A stretch of 64,000 nt of DNA from Peristeroidobacter soli (GCF_004138485.1 NZ_RYEV01000007.1:1-64000); one strand, 5' to 3'. Counted from the stretch's first letter, positions 50,344-59,823 are shown. The notes: a model not told the origin generated them from the letters alone. Made by a program: numbers and translations.

Positions 50344-50823
50344 CTACAGCAATTCCTCGACTTTGGACTTCAGGTCCTCGGGCTTGGTGGTGGGCGCGAA
50401 GCGATCGATCACCTGCCCGTTGCGGTCGATCAGGAACTTGGTGAAGTTCCATTTGATGGCTTCGCTGCCGAGCAAGCCCTTGGCGCTACTCTTCAGCCAG
50501 CGATACAGCGGATGAGCCGCAGCGCCGTTCACGTCGATTTTCTCGAACATGGGGAAGCTGACGCCATAGTTCTTTTGACAGAAGGCCCCGATCTCCTCCG
50601 CGCTGCCCGGCTCCTGCGCGCCGAATTGATTGCAGGGAAAGCCCAGCACCGTCAGGCCACGGTCGCGATACTGCTTGTAAAGCGCCTCCAGCCCTTCGTA
50701 CTGCGGCGTGAAGCCGCACTTGCTGGCGGTGTTCACCACCAGCAACACCTTGCCTGAATAGTCGCTCAGCTGAACCGGCTTGCCGTCGAGACTGTTGGCC
50801 GAGAAATCATAAACGGTGCTCAT
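50344..50823 (-). CDS. Glutathione/thioredoxin peroxidase (GPx family)
   Basis: This is a 159-residue cytoplasmic peroxidase: peroxidatic Cys36 in [12 protein letters not shown], the [14 protein letters not shown] motif with Gln, and WNFTKFLID with Trp and Asn, which complete the catalytic tetrad. Cysteine, not selenocysteine, is used. It reduces hydroperoxides, probably with thioredoxin. It lies in a minus-strand run with a small membrane protein, a cyclophilin and the MipA-like porin. Confidence 0.92.
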   Translation of the reverse strand: MSTVYDFSANSLDGKPVQLSDYSGKVLLVVNTASKCGFTPQYEGLEALYKQYRDRGLTVLGFPCNQFGAQEPGSAEEIGAFCQKNYGVSFPMFEKIDVNGAAAHPLYRWLKSSAKGLLGSEAIKWNFTKFLIDRNGQVIDRFAPTTKPEDLKSKVEELL

Positions 50824-50833
50824 GACAGTCCTC

Positions 50834-51229
50834 CTAACGTTGGATCACCGTGAAGCCGCTCGCAAAGTACGGGGTCTCGGCGAAGCAGTTGGTCGGCACG
50901 CCGCGATGTTCCGAGTATTGCAGCCGCAGGTCCTGACCGACGGCCTTGCTCAGCTCCTCCGCCAGCTTCGGATCGCGGGTGCTGAAATGCCAGATCTGCG
51001 GGGCCACGCCGCCGACGATATACAGCGCCAGTTCGCCTTCGTAGGTCTTGCAGAGCCAGCCCTTGCGGGAGAATTTTTGCAGGATGCCGGCCCGCTCGCC
51101 TTCGGAGTAGGACCAGTTCAGGGAAAACCAGGTCCAGGCGCCGCCGAGCACGATCAGCAACACCAGCGCCCAGATCACCAGGCGCTTCAGCCAGCGACCC
51201 GGACGGCGCGAATCGAAGTCGTCGGCCAT
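50834..51229 (-). CDS. Small membrane-anchored protein of unknown function
   Basis: This is a 131-residue product with one transmembrane helix (about 15-37, [22 protein letters not shown]) and a periplasmic-side domain ([28 protein letters not shown]) with two cysteines. Similar small proteins are common in proteobacteria, but I know no function. It lies between the cyclophilin gene (2 bp upstream) and the GPx gene (10 bp downstream). Confidence 0.75.
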   Translation of the reverse strand: MADDFDSRRPGRWLKRLVIWALVLLIVLGGAWTWFSLNWSYSEGERAGILQKFSRKGWLCKTYEGELALYIVGGVAPQIWHFSTRDPKLAEELSKAVGQDLRLQYSEHRGVPTNCFAETPYFASGFTVIQR

Positions 51230-51231
51230 GA

Positions 51232-52122
51232 TTATGATGGCTCCTTCCGGACCGGCAGCGGGACGTTACAAACATCGATGCGACCGGCTGGGACTTTGTA
51301 CCACTCATCCTGCCGGTTACGCCGCGACTCCACCAGGTCGGTGAAGGTCTGCGTATCCGTCCTCAGCACCTCGAGCCTGGCCCGCTCCGCCGCGGGCACG
51401 TCGGCAGCCAGACGAACCTGAGTAATCGGTGTGCGCTCTTCAGGCTTTTCATAGAAACCCATCGCACCCTTGCCGCGAGGCATGACCGACAACAACTCCA
51501 TGCCCTGCACCACTCGACCGACTACCGTGATGTTTCGATCGAGCAGCCGTGGCGCAATTCCAGTGGTCACGTACAACTCGGTGCCGCTGCCGCTGTTCAC
51601 GTCGTTATCGCGACCTGCGCCGACCACGCCGTAGCAATGAACCATCCACGCCGAACCCTTCGCGGAATCGCGGGCCGCGGCGAAGCCATTCACCCAGCCT
51701 GTTTGAGCGGCGTAAGTATCCGGATCGGGCAGCACGGTGAAATTCAACCCGGCGGCGGGACGAGTGAACTCCGCCGGCAGCGCCGCCTTCCCCTCACCCA
51801 TGGGCTTCTTGCCGTCCGACTCCCCCCATTGCACCACGTAGTTGTCTTGCGAACGGGTGATGGCCAGACCGTCGAAATACCTGGCACGAGCCAGCGCGCG
51901 CAGGTTGGCGGCGTGCTTGGGCGCGAAATCGGGTTGCAGCTCGATGACAACGCGCCCGCCCGGCAGGTCCATGTACAGCGTGTTGTTCGGATCCAGCGGC
52001 CGCCAGTCGGACGGCTTCGATGCCGCCAGCACATCGGCCATGGTGCGGCCCGCGGCCAGCGACGGCATCGTCGCCATCAATAGAGGTAAAGCAATCGCAA
52101 CGACACGGACAGAGTTGAGCAC
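51232..52122 (-). CDS. Periplasmic cyclophilin-type peptidyl-prolyl isomerase
   Basis: This is a 296-residue exported protein with signal peptide (about 1-24). The cyclophilin-like barrel has [30 protein letters not shown], then WVNGF and the [15 protein letters not shown] end, typical of a long PPIase variant in these bacteria. Some canonical active-site residues (the RxxxxFxxQGGD pattern) are replaced ([11 protein letters not shown]). It folds or checks envelope proteins. It starts with GTG after AAGGA. First gene of the MipA-GPx cluster. Confidence 0.85.
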   Translation of the reverse strand: MLNSVRVVAIALPLLMATMPSLAAGRTMADVLAASKPSDWRPLDPNNTLYMDLPGGRVVIELQPDFAPKHAANLRALARARYFDGLAITRSQDNYVVQWGESDGKKPMGEGKAALPAEFTRPAAGLNFTVLPDPDTYAAQTGWVNGFAAARDSAKGSAWMVHCYGVVGAGRDNDVNSGSGTELYVTTGIAPRLLDRNITVVGRVVQGMELLSVMPRGKGAMGFYEKPEERTPITQVRLAADVPAAERARLEVLRTDTQTFTDLVESRRNRQDEWYKVPAGRIDVCNVPLPVRKEPS

Positions 52123-52173
52123 GGCCAGTTCCTTGTTAGTTCGCCGCGACTATGCATCCGTCCCGTGCCCAAA

Positions 52174-53337
52174 TCAAACCACGGCAGAGCCTCGCTCCGT
52201 GGCCGCCACCTCCCGTGACTCCGCAGCGCGGCGGCGTTTCATTCCGAAAACGAACCGGGTGACACCGAAACGTCGGACGACCAGCTCATAGAGCAGACCG
52301 CAGCTGACCAGCGTCGCGATCAGCACCGCCCAATACTTGATCCACGGACTCCAGGACGTTTGGACGACGTAATAGCCGATAGCGACGATCAGGGTCTGAT
52401 GCAGGATATAAATCGGATAGCTCGCGTCGCGCGCCCAGCGCAGCAGTGGGTTGCAGAACGACAGATGGCGATAGCCGTAGCCCAGGAATGCCATCAAGCA
52501 CCCCCAAGTGAAGATGTTGGCGACGAACGCATCCACCGGGGTGTCGCGGTGGATGACACCCTGTTCGAACAATAGCGTCGCAACGACGTACACGGCGATG
52601 CCGCCAATCGCGAACTGGTGCCGGCGTGCGGCGAACCATTGCCAGCTGCCGGGGGTGGACGCGAGCACGTAGCCGTAAATGGTGAGGAGTAGGTAGTGAT
52701 TGAAGACGTACCAATCGTTGACGAGGTTGTGCGTTTCCGGAAAGAGCGGCTTGAGCAACGCTTCATTGATGGCGAGCGGCAGGGCCAGGGCGTATAGCCA
52801 TGCTCCGGATTTCAGTTTGTCGGCTCGGTTGCGCCACCACATCATCAGCGGCAGCAACAGTGGCACGTAAACGTAGAGATAGACGATGAACCACAGGTGA
52901 TGCCAGCTGAAATCGCCTGCGGGGTAGGGGCGGAATTGGAGGGTGCGCTCCCAGAAGAATTGCAGGAAGCCGCCGTGCCACTGGCCTTGAAACAGGCGCT
53001 CGTAGAAAACCTGCGGCGGGATGATCAGAAACATGCCGATGATCAACGGGAGGAGCAATCGCACGGTTCGCTCTTTCAACAGCTGACCGCCGGTGCGACG
53101 CTGAAGCGCGAACCACATGCCGGCGCCGGCGATGACGAACAGCAGCGGCATGCGCAGGCGATGCGAGATATCCATCGGAATCACTAGCGATTCGATGCGC
53201 TGATCGTTCATGACATGCCAGCCCCAGCCGACGAAGATCATGCCGGTGTGGAAGAACAGCAGGACGAATATCGCGATGACGCGGAGCCAATCCAGAAAGT
53301 CGTAACGCTCGCCGTGAACGATCGTGACCTGATCCAT
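52174..53337 (-). CDS. Acyltransferase-3 family membrane protein (OpgC-like)
   Basis: This is a 387-residue inner membrane acyltransferase with about ten helices. The conserved N-terminal [21 protein letters not shown], with His in helix 1, is followed by [19 protein letters not shown] and [13 protein letters not shown] near the C terminus. Such proteins acylate glucans, polysaccharides or lipids, for example succinylation of osmoregulated glucans by OpgC. The substrate is unknown. It is downstream of the LytR-type regulator, and the same strand suggests possible joint control. Confidence 0.85.
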   Translation of the reverse strand: MDQVTIVHGERYDFLDWLRVIAIFVLLFFHTGMIFVGWGWHVMNDQRIESLVIPMDISHRLRMPLLFVIAGAGMWFALQRRTGGQLLKERTVRLLLPLIIGMFLIIPPQVFYERLFQGQWHGGFLQFFWERTLQFRPYPAGDFSWHHLWFIVYLYVYVPLLLPLMMWWRNRADKLKSGAWLYALALPLAINEALLKPLFPETHNLVNDWYVFNHYLLLTIYGYVLASTPGSWQWFAARRHQFAIGGIAVYVVATLLFEQGVIHRDTPVDAFVANIFTWGCLMAFLGYGYRHLSFCNPLLRWARDASYPIYILHQTLIVAIGYYVVQTSWSPWIKYWAVLIATLVSCGLLYELVVRRFGVTRFVFGMKRRRAAESREVAATERGSAVV

Positions 53338-53439
53338 GTCGATCTCCCTACGCTGTTGCGATGGGCGATCGTCGCGCGTGAAGCGCAGCGGCGCAGCGAC
53401 TGAGTGGCCAGCGGCGACAGCCGTGTGGCGAGCGGGATT

Positions 53440-54180
53440 TCAGTGCCCCATGCGGGCGAACAGCGCGTCCTTGTAGCGGCGGCTCAGCCTCAGCATCGCA
53501 CCGTTGCGGAGTGAGACCTCGTAGTCGCCCTTGAACAAGGGCGTGAGTGAGGACACCGCCGCGATATTTACCGCCGCCGATTTATGAATGCGCGCAAAGC
53601 GCTGCTCCCCCAGCTGCACCAACAAATCCTGCAACGTCCGCCGCAATAGAAACTTCCGGCCCGCGGCGTGGACGTGAACATAATTATCGTCCGCCTCCAG
53701 CCAATCGATGGAACTGCTATCGATCAGCTGCAACCGCTCCCCTTCCGGCACGAGCAATCGCTCACTCGATCCCGTCTGCGCTCGCGCAGTCGCCACCGCC
53801 GGCGCACGCGCCTGCTTGTCGCCGAAGCGATCACGAACGCGCGTGACAGCCTTGAGCAATCGCTCCTTGTCATACGGCTTGAGCAAATAATCGACCGCGT
53901 TCAGCTCGAACGCTTTCACCGCATGCTCGTCGTAAGCGGTGACAAAGACGATCAGCGGCGCGGTCGCCTGCTCCAGCTGCGCCGCTACTTCGAGCCCGCT
54001 GAGCCCGGGCATCTGGATATCCAGAAACACCACCTCCGGCCGCAGCTGATCGATGCAGGCCGCCGCCTGCAACCCATCCTCCGCGCGAGCGACGACTTCA
54101 ATGTCACTCAGCTCGCCGAGCCAACGCTGCAGCTTGTCCCGCGCTGGCGATTCATCATCCGCAACGAGCACGCGAATCAC
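53440..54180 (-). CDS. LytTR-family response regulator
   Basis: This is a 246-residue regulator: receiver domain (about 1-120) with D8/D9, phospho-acceptor D54 (VVFLDIQMPG) and conserved Lys (LLKPYDKERL), then a LytTR DNA-binding domain (about 145-243; RIHKSAAVNIAAVSSLTPLFKGDYEVSLRNG). It forms a two-component pair with the next gene, from which it is separated by a 4-bp overlap. LytTR regulators bind pairs of direct repeats. Confidence 0.9.
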   Translation of the reverse strand: MIRVLVADDESPARDKLQRWLGELSDIEVVARAEDGLQAAACIDQLRPEVVFLDIQMPGLSGLEVAAQLEQATAPLIVFVTAYDEHAVKAFELNAVDYLLKPYDKERLLKAVTRVRDRFGDKQARAPAVATARAQTGSSERLLVPEGERLQLIDSSSIDWLEADDNYVHVHAAGRKFLLRRTLQDLLVQLGEQRFARIHKSAAVNIAAVSSLTPLFKGDYEVSLRNGAMLRLSRRYKDALFARMGH

Positions 54181-55331
54181 GCCGGCCGCTCCGGCAGTGT
54201 GACTTTCGCGACGACTGAGCCATTCTCGCCCGCCAATTGCAGCGTCGCCCGATCGCCATAAATGACCTTCAATCGTTCACGGCAGTTTCGCAGCCCGACG
54301 CCTTCGCGATACCCCGTCGCCGCTCCCGTCCGCAAATCGACAGGCATCGCCGCATCCAACGAATTCGCGTGGCGCGAGCCAGTGTTCCGAATCTCCAACA
54401 CCAGAGACTCACCCTCTCGACGCGCGGCGATCTCGATACTCACCGGCCCGACACTGCGCTCAACGCCATGCTTGAACGCATTCTCCAGCAGCGGCTGCAC
54501 CAGCAGCATCGGCACCTGTGCATCCAGCATACCCGCATCGATATTCCAGCTCAGAGTGACCCGATCCGCGAAGCGCTCTTGCATGATCTGGGCGAACAGT
54601 TCCAGCGCGCGCACTTCCTCACGCAACGTCGTCATCTCCCGATCGTTGATCTGCAAACTGATCCGAAGCAGATCGCCAAGCCGCGCGAGCATGCGATCGG
54701 CCCGCTCCACATCCACGTGCATGAGCGCCGAGATAGTGTTCAGTGTGTTGAAAAAGAAGTGCGGCCGCAGTTGTGCCTTGAGCTGAGACAGCTGCGCCTC
54801 GGCCAGCGACTTCTGCAACTCCAGCAGATGACGTCGCTGCGCCTGCCACTGCTCGAACGAATCGAAACCAAAAATGATTCCGAGCCACAGCCCGGCGAAC
54901 AGCAACAGCTTGAGCGATTCGTAACCCATGACGAACAGCCACGACTCATGCGTATACGCACGGCCGAGCAGCGCATAGACCCCGTGACGCACGCCGTACG
55001 CGAATCCGATGAAGGTCACGGCCAGCAACGGCAACCAGATCAGATGCCGCGCGAACCATTGCAACGGCTGATCCAGATAGGGTGCGAATCGCTGTTTGTT
55101 ATGACGCTGCCAGAGCAGCCACACGGTGGCGCCGACGCACGACGATCCTTCCCAAAGCAGCGGCTGCCACCACTCGATATAGGGGTTATGAAGACTGTCC
55201 TGGACCGCGACCAGGATCATGATCAGCCAGAACGCCGCCCACAGCCATAGCAACAGGCGCCCCGGCGAAATCGCGGCGATCAGGCCGCGGCGGGCTCGAA
55301 TAGCAGGCGCGGTGGGAGCAACGACAGCCAT
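54177..55331 (-). CDS. LytS/YehU-type sensor histidine kinase
   Basis: This is a 384-residue membrane kinase: four predicted transmembrane segments (about 25-45, 65-80, 90-115, 130-155), a coiled coil, the His_kinase domain with RPHFFFNTLNTISAL (phospho-acceptor His), and a HATPase_c with LVQPLLENAFKHG and GVGLRNCRERL. It pairs with the LytTR regulator downstream (4-bp overlap). The signal may be a membrane or small-molecule cue. Confidence 0.9.
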   Translation of the reverse strand: MAVVAPTAPAIRARRGLIAAISPGRLLLWLWAAFWLIMILVAVQDSLHNPYIEWWQPLLWEGSSCVGATVWLLWQRHNKQRFAPYLDQPLQWFARHLIWLPLLAVTFIGFAYGVRHGVYALLGRAYTHESWLFVMGYESLKLLLFAGLWLGIIFGFDSFEQWQAQRRHLLELQKSLAEAQLSQLKAQLRPHFFFNTLNTISALMHVDVERADRMLARLGDLLRISLQINDREMTTLREEVRALELFAQIMQERFADRVTLSWNIDAGMLDAQVPMLLVQPLLENAFKHGVERSVGPVSIEIAARREGESLVLEIRNTGSRHANSLDAAMPVDLRTGAATGYREGVGLRNCRERLKVIYGDRATLQLAGENGSVVAKVTLPERPA

Positions 55332-55396
55332 GCGGCGAGTGTAGTCGCCACATGGCTGCCCGACCTCATTTTTGGGGCAAGCGGGACGGAACCGCT

Positions 55397-55885
55397 TCAG
55401 GACGCCTGGGCGCGCATCGCCTTGAGGCTGCCGGCTTTGTAGTTGCCGGCCGGCACGTTGAACGCGATGTTGAAACGATTCCAGCCGTTGATGGCGACCA
55501 CGGCCAGGGTCAGGCGCGCCAGCTCCTCATCGCTGAACTGCGCACGTGCCTGGTCGTAAACCGCGTCCGGAACATGCTGGTTTTCCAGCTTGGTCACGGC
55601 CTCGGTCCAGGCCAGTGCGGCACGCTCGCGATCGTTGTAGATGCCCGGGGCCTCGCGCCACACACTCAACAAATACAGCCGCTGCTCGGTCTCGCCCTCC
55701 AGGCGGGCATCCTTCGAATGCATGTCCACGCAGAAACCGCAGCCGTTGATCTGCGACGCCCGCAGCTTCACCAGCTCGATCAGGGAATGTTCCAGCGTGG
55801 CATGCTCGAAGCCGGCGCTCAGACCCGACATGGCCTTGAACAGGTCGGGATGCTTCATGAAATTGAACGGACGCTGCTGACTCAT
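55397..55885 (-). CDS. Carboxymuconolactone decarboxylase/AhpD-family protein (ECF41 partner)
   Basis: The product has 162 residues. It has an all-helical AhpD-like fold with redox motif NGCGFCVDMH (Cys49, Cys52, His56). AhpD-type proteins reduce peroxides or act as thiol-dependent oxidoreductases. It lies directly downstream of an ECF41 sigma factor gene, the usual pairing for that sigma group. An ECF41-type promoter at 55921-55947 precedes it. Confidence 0.9.
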   Translation of the reverse strand: MSQQRPFNFMKHPDLFKAMSGLSAGFEHATLEHSLIELVKLRASQINGCGFCVDMHSKDARLEGETEQRLYLLSVWREAPGIYNDRERAALAWTEAVTKLENQHVPDAVYDQARAQFSDEELARLTLAVVAINGWNRFNIAFNVPAGNYKAGSLKAMRAQAS

Positions 55886-55920
55886 GCTCGGGCTCCAATA
55901 AAAGGTGTTTGCACCCCCTA

Positions 55921-55947
55921 GACGAGCGAGCTCGCCGGGCTGTGACG
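55921..55947 (-). promoter_or_regulatory. ECF41-type promoter of the AhpD-like gene
   Basis: On the minus strand CGTCACA, a 16-bp spacer, then CGTC. This matches the ECF41 consensus TGTCACA-N16/17-CGTC at all but one -35 base. The -35 lies in the loop of a perfect GCCGGGC/GCCCGGC stem. It starts 36 bp before the AhpD-like ATG. Confidence 0.75.
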
Positions 55948-55962
55948 GCCCGGCGCAAAAAG

Positions 55963-56847
55963 TCAGGCACGCGGCAGGAAGGCGCCGAGCTTGTCCGGAT
56001 TGGCGACCGAGTAGTAGGCGTAGATGCGCCGGCCGTCGGTGTCGATGGTCGTCACCGAATGCAGCCTGCCCCTGAACGACGTGGCCAGGCCCAGCTCGCC
56101 GTTCACCCGCACGATGCGTCGTTCCACCCCCGACGCGTTGCGACGGAAGATCATCTTGAACAGCTGAGCGATGCGCTCGGCGCCGTGCAGAATTCGACGC
56201 ACGGCTACAGCCTTGCCGCCGCCGTCGGTCACGAGGCGGGCGTCAGTCGCGAACAGCGCCTTGATGGCGGGCAGGTCGCCGGCATTGGCGACTTCGATGA
56301 ATCGTTCGAGCATGCGCCGGCGGGTCTGTTCATCCACTTCAAAGCGCCGGCGTTCAGCGATGACCCGCTCGCGCGCCCGATGCACCAGTTGCCGGCAGGC
56401 CGCCGGGCTCTTGCCCAGCACTTCGGCAATATCGTCGTAGTCGCAGTCGAACGCGTCATGCAGAACGAAGGCGGCGCGCTCGTCGGGCCCGAGCCGTTCG
56501 AGCAGGTTCAGAAACGCCAGCGACAGCTCGCTCGCCAGCTCCGCTGTCGATTCAGGGGTAACCGGATCGATATCCGCCAGCGGCTCGGGCAACCACGGCC
56601 CGATGTAGACCTCGCGCTGTGCCTTCGCCGAGCGCAGCCGATCGATGGACAACCGGGTCACGATGGTGGTCAACCACGCCTGGGTCGAGCGCACATCGGC
56701 ATTGCCCGATTCGTTCCAGCGCAACCATGCGTCCTGCAATACATCTTCCGCGTCGGCTCGCGAGCCGAGCATGCGATAGGCGATGCCGAGCAAACGCGCG
56801 CGCTCGGCGGCAAAAGCAGTGGCGGTGGCGGCTGGATTGGGGCTCAT
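55963..56847 (-). CDS. ECF41-family sigma factor with SnoaL-like C-terminal domain
   Basis: This is a 294-residue sigma-70 factor of the ECF41 (SigJ-like) group: region 2 (about 10-75; LLGIAYRMLGSRADAEDVLQDAWLRW), linker with WLPEPL, region 4 (about 120-175; HDAFDCDYDDIAEVLGKSPAACRQLVHRARERV) and a C-terminal SnoaL-like extension with DGGGK and NPDKL, all hallmarks of this group. The extension controls activity, so no anti-sigma factor is needed. A perfect promoter (56877-56903) indicates autoregulation, and a second one drives the AhpD-like gene. Confidence 0.92.
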   Translation of the reverse strand: MSPNPAATATAFAAERARLLGIAYRMLGSRADAEDVLQDAWLRWNESGNADVRSTQAWLTTIVTRLSIDRLRSAKAQREVYIGPWLPEPLADIDPVTPESTAELASELSLAFLNLLERLGPDERAAFVLHDAFDCDYDDIAEVLGKSPAACRQLVHRARERVIAERRRFEVDEQTRRRMLERFIEVANAGDLPAIKALFATDARLVTDGGGKAVAVRRILHGAERIAQLFKMIFRRNASGVERRIVRVNGELGLATSFRGRLHSVTTIDTDGRRIYAYYSVANPDKLGAFLPRA

Positions 56848-56876
56848 GATTCAGAAGACAGACCTCGACCCGTCCA

Positions 56877-56903
56877 GACGAGCCAGAGGCCGGCGCTGTG
56901 ACA
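56877..56903 (-). promoter_or_regulatory. ECF41-type promoter of the sigma factor gene
   Basis: On the minus strand TGTCACA, 16 bp, CGTC: an exact ECF41 consensus. It lies about 30 bp before the sigma factor start codon, so the factor should activate its own gene. Confidence 0.82.
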
Positions 56904-56968
56904 AGGCCGGCTCATTATGGCATCGTGATTGCCGATTTTTGCGGCAGGCCTGAACTGAAGGGGAAAAT

Positions 56969-58762
56969 ATGCAGAGACCTAAACTGCTATTGGTACTTGC
57001 GTACACACTATTACTACCGTGCCTGGCACTGGCACAGGCCCCTCCGGCCAGCCGTTCCACCGTTGACGCGTTCTTCGCGCGCTTCACCGATGAATGGGTG
57101 CGCGCCGATCCCGATCTCGCCACCAGTTCGCGCTATTTCTCCGGCGACGAACAGACCCAGCTCGAACGGCAGCTCACGCCACGCACGCGCGCATATACGC
57201 TCGAACGTATCAAGCGCGCCAAGCGCGGCCTCGCCGACCTGGCCAAATTCGATCGCAGCAAGATGAACGAGTCGCAGCGCGTGTCCGCCGAGCTGATGCA
57301 ATGGCAGCTCGAGCAGGTCGCGGCCAGCGAAGCGTTTCTCGACTTCGACTTTCCGCTGGAGCAGTTCGGCGGCACCAACGTCGGGCTGGTCGAGACCTTC
57401 ACGCTGCGTCATCCGCTGGTGAAGCCGGCGGACGCGACCAACTACGTGACACGTATGAAGCTCATCGGGACGCGCATGGATGAGTCGGTGGCCGAAGCCA
57501 AGCAGCTCGTGACCCGGAAAATGGTGCCGCCGCGCTTCATCATCGAATCGACGCTCAAGTCGATGCGCGGCTTCAGCGATGTGGCCCCCGCGCAAAACCC
57601 GCTGGTCACCGCGTTCGCTCAACGCATTCAGGGCATCGAAGGACTGAGCTCGGCGCAGCGCTCCGAGCTGCAGGCGCAGGCGACTCGTATCGTCACCGAG
57701 CAGGTGTATCCGTCCTGGCATCGCGCGATCGGCTTGCTCGAAAGCCTGCTGCCGAAAGCGACGAACGACGCGGGCTTGTGGCGATTCGAAGGCGGCGATC
57801 AGGCCTATGCCTATGCGCTCGGCCGCTTCACGACCACCAAGCTCACGGCCGAAGAGATCCATCAGATCGGCTTGCAACAGGTGGCGCGCATCGAGGGTGA
57901 GATGGATGCGATCTTCCGCAAGCTCGGTCGCACTGAAGGCACGGTGGCGGCGCGGGCTGCGAAGTTGCGCGAGGATCTGGCTTATCCGGATCCGACGTCG
58001 GACTCGAGTCGTGCGGCCATCATGCACGATATCGATGGCATGATTGCCGACGCGCTCAAGCGCAGCCCGACGTTGTTCGACTTGCAGCCGAAGTCGCCCG
58101 TCGTCGCGCAACCGTTCCCTCGCTTCCGTGAAGCCAGCGCCGCCGCGAACTACAATCGCGCGCCGCTCGATGGCTCGCGCTCAGCCATTTTCCAGATGCC
58201 GCTGCGTCCCCAGCGCATGACGAAGTTTGGCCTGCGCACCCTGGTGTATCACGAGACCGTGCCGGGTCATCACTTCCAGATCGCGCTCGAGCAAGAGAAC
58301 ACCGACCTGCCGAAGTTCCGTCAGGCGCGCGTGCTTGGCGGCATCTCCGCGCTGTCGGAAGGTTGGGCGCTTTATGCGGAGAAACTGGTCGCTGAGAACG
58401 GCTGGTACGACGGCGATCCGGAGGGTTTGCTCGGCATGCTGGATGCGCAGTTGTTCCGCGCTCGTCGCCTGGTGGTGGACACTGGGTTGCACGCCAAGAA
58501 GTGGACGCGTCAGCAGGCCATCGATTACGGCCTGGAAGCGAGCGAGGTCGAGCGTTACGTCGTGTATCCGGGGCAGGCCTGCTCTTACATGATCGGCCAG
58601 CTGCAGATCCTCGAGCTGCGGGATCGAGCTCGCGCCGCGCTCGGCGACAAATGGTCGCCTCAACAATTCCACAACGTCGTACTGCGCACGGGCAGCGTGC
58701 CCTTGGAATTGCTCGGTCGCGAAGTCGACCGCTACGTGACCAGCGCCAGCGCCGCCAATTAA
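56969..58762 (+). CDS. DUF885-family exported peptidase-like protein
   Basis: This is a 597-residue protein with signal peptide (about 1-22). It is mostly helical; the DUF885 signature VYHETVPGHHFQIAL carries an HExxxxH-type zinc motif, with a later Glu in LSEGWALYAEKL. Probably a periplasmic metallopeptidase; substrates are not known. It is divergent from the ECF41 gene and not preceded by an ECF41 motif on its own strand. Confidence 0.88.
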   Translation: MQRPKLLLVLAYTLLLPCLALAQAPPASRSTVDAFFARFTDEWVRADPDLATSSRYFSGDEQTQLERQLTPRTRAYTLERIKRAKRGLADLAKFDRSKMNESQRVSAELMQWQLEQVAASEAFLDFDFPLEQFGGTNVGLVETFTLRHPLVKPADATNYVTRMKLIGTRMDESVAEAKQLVTRKMVPPRFIIESTLKSMRGFSDVAPAQNPLVTAFAQRIQGIEGLSSAQRSELQAQATRIVTEQVYPSWHRAIGLLESLLPKATNDAGLWRFEGGDQAYAYALGRFTTTKLTAEEIHQIGLQQVARIEGEMDAIFRKLGRTEGTVAARAAKLREDLAYPDPTSDSSRAAIMHDIDGMIADALKRSPTLFDLQPKSPVVAQPFPRFREASAAANYNRAPLDGSRSAIFQMPLRPQRMTKFGLRTLVYHETVPGHHFQIALEQENTDLPKFRQARVLGGISALSEGWALYAEKLVAENGWYDGDPEGLLGMLDAQLFRARRLVVDTGLHAKKWTRQQAIDYGLEASEVERYVVYPGQACSYMIGQLQILELRDRARAALGDKWSPQQFHNVVLRTGSVPLELLGREVDRYVTSASAAN

Positions 58763-58800
58763 AAGAAAAAAAGGGCTGGCATCACGACGACGCCAGCCCT
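58759..58800 (-). terminator. Intrinsic terminator of the Ig/FN3 lipoprotein gene
   Basis: AGGGCTGGC pairs with GCCAGCCCT (58772-58800). On the minus strand it is followed by seven T's, C and four T's. It lies at the 3' end of the minus-strand gene and between convergent stops. Confidence 0.85.
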
Positions 58801-58824
58801 CATCGTCAGCGGACGATGATCCAG

Positions 58825-59577
58825 TTAGCCGATCACGCGAGAGATCACGTTCGAGATCTCGCTCTCGTCACCATCCGCAGTGATCGCGCGCACCGCGAAG
58901 TAATACGTCGAGCCCGCTCTCAGGTTCTGCACCGTGTAGGTGTTCACACCGGCGCTCGGCACTTCGATGGAATTGACCATCGCGTCCTGATTCGTGCCGT
59001 AGTGAATGCGATAGCCGGCGAGGTTCTGCAGCGTCTCACCGTCGACGGTCTGCGTCGGGACATTCCAGGACAGCGCGACGTTCGGACCGGAAGCGACCGC
59101 CTCGGCCGGCGTCGTGGAGCCGGAGCCAGAACCGGAGCTCGAACCTGAACCTGCAGTAGCAGCAGCACCCACGGTGATCGAGAAGGCCGGCAACGAAGCG
59201 GTGGCCTTACCGTCGCTCACGGTGATGATGATGTTGGCGAAGGTGGCTGCCGCGGTCGGCGTGCCCGTGAGCGCGCCAGTGGCGGTGTTGAAATTCGCCC
59301 AAACCGGCTTGTTCTGGATGGAGAACGCAAGCGTGTCGCCATCGGCATCCGTCGCCTGCGGAGTCGCGGAGTACGCGCTGCCGACGCTGGCCGTTGCGCT
59401 CGCGGTGCCTGAAATCGTCGGAGCGGCATTGCTGCCGCTGGCGCTGTTGGCACTCGCGGTCGTGCCGCTGCTGCCACCGCCGCCACCACCACCACAGCCC
59501 GCGGTCATGAGGCCCGTCATCACCAGCGCAAACAAACCGCCACGCTGCATCCACTTACCGACATTCGCCTTCTGCAT
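58825..59577 (-). CDS. Surface lipoprotein with Ig-like and fibronectin type III domains, under c-di-GMP riboswitch control
   Basis: This is a 250-residue lipoprotein. The signal ends in MTAGC and is followed by seven Gly residues and a Ser/Gly/Ala linker. A cadherin/Ig-like domain (about 55-135; ATDADGDTLAFSIQNKPVWANFNTATGALTG) precedes a Ser/Gly-rich spacer and a fibronectin type III domain (about 160-248; VALSWNVPTQ ... YRIHYG ... TYYFAVRAI). Such proteins are adhesins or matrix components. A cyclic-di-GMP-I riboswitch lies 146 bp upstream, so its production likely follows the motile/sessile switch. Confidence 0.85.
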   Translation of the reverse strand: MQKANVGKWMQRGGLFALVMTGLMTAGCGGGGGGGSSGTTASANSASGSNAAPTISGTASATASVGSAYSATPQATDADGDTLAFSIQNKPVWANFNTATGALTGTPTAAATFANIIITVSDGKATASLPAFSITVGAAATAGSGSSSGSGSGSTTPAEAVASGPNVALSWNVPTQTVDGETLQNLAGYRIHYGTNQDAMVNSIEVPSAGVNTYTVQNLRAGSTYYFAVRAITADGDESEISNVISRVIG

Positions 59578-59722
59578 CTGATAACCCTTGTTACTTCTGC
59601 CGCGCGCTTGCGCGCACGACGTGAATTTCCAAGGGCGACGCGGTCACTGAATGTGACCCGACAAATCATCGGTGTACTCGCGTACACATAGAACGCACCG
59701 AGCCCCAGTGGCACGGTTTGCT

Positions 59723-59823
59723 CTCGCTAATTTGGCAGCCCCGCTGTCATCGGGCGTGAGCCCTTGTAGACCGGTTGCTTTGCGTCCCCGACTTTCGACG
59801 GGTTTGCCCTTGACGATAGCGAG
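59723..59823 (-). ncRNA. Cyclic-di-GMP-I (GEMM-I) riboswitch
   Basis: Read on the minus strand: P1 CTCGCTA, then AGGGCAAACC, P2 capped by CGAAAG, the invariant GGGACGCAAAGC, then CCGG, P3 with GGGCTCACGCCC, and AGCGGGGCTGCC, closing with TAGCGAG. These match the conserved core of class I c-di-GMP aptamers in order and spacing, including the GAAA tetraloop of P2 and its receptor in P3. P1 is a perfect 7-bp helix (59723-59729 with 59817-59823). It lies in the leader of the Ig/FN3 lipoprotein. Confidence 0.9.
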
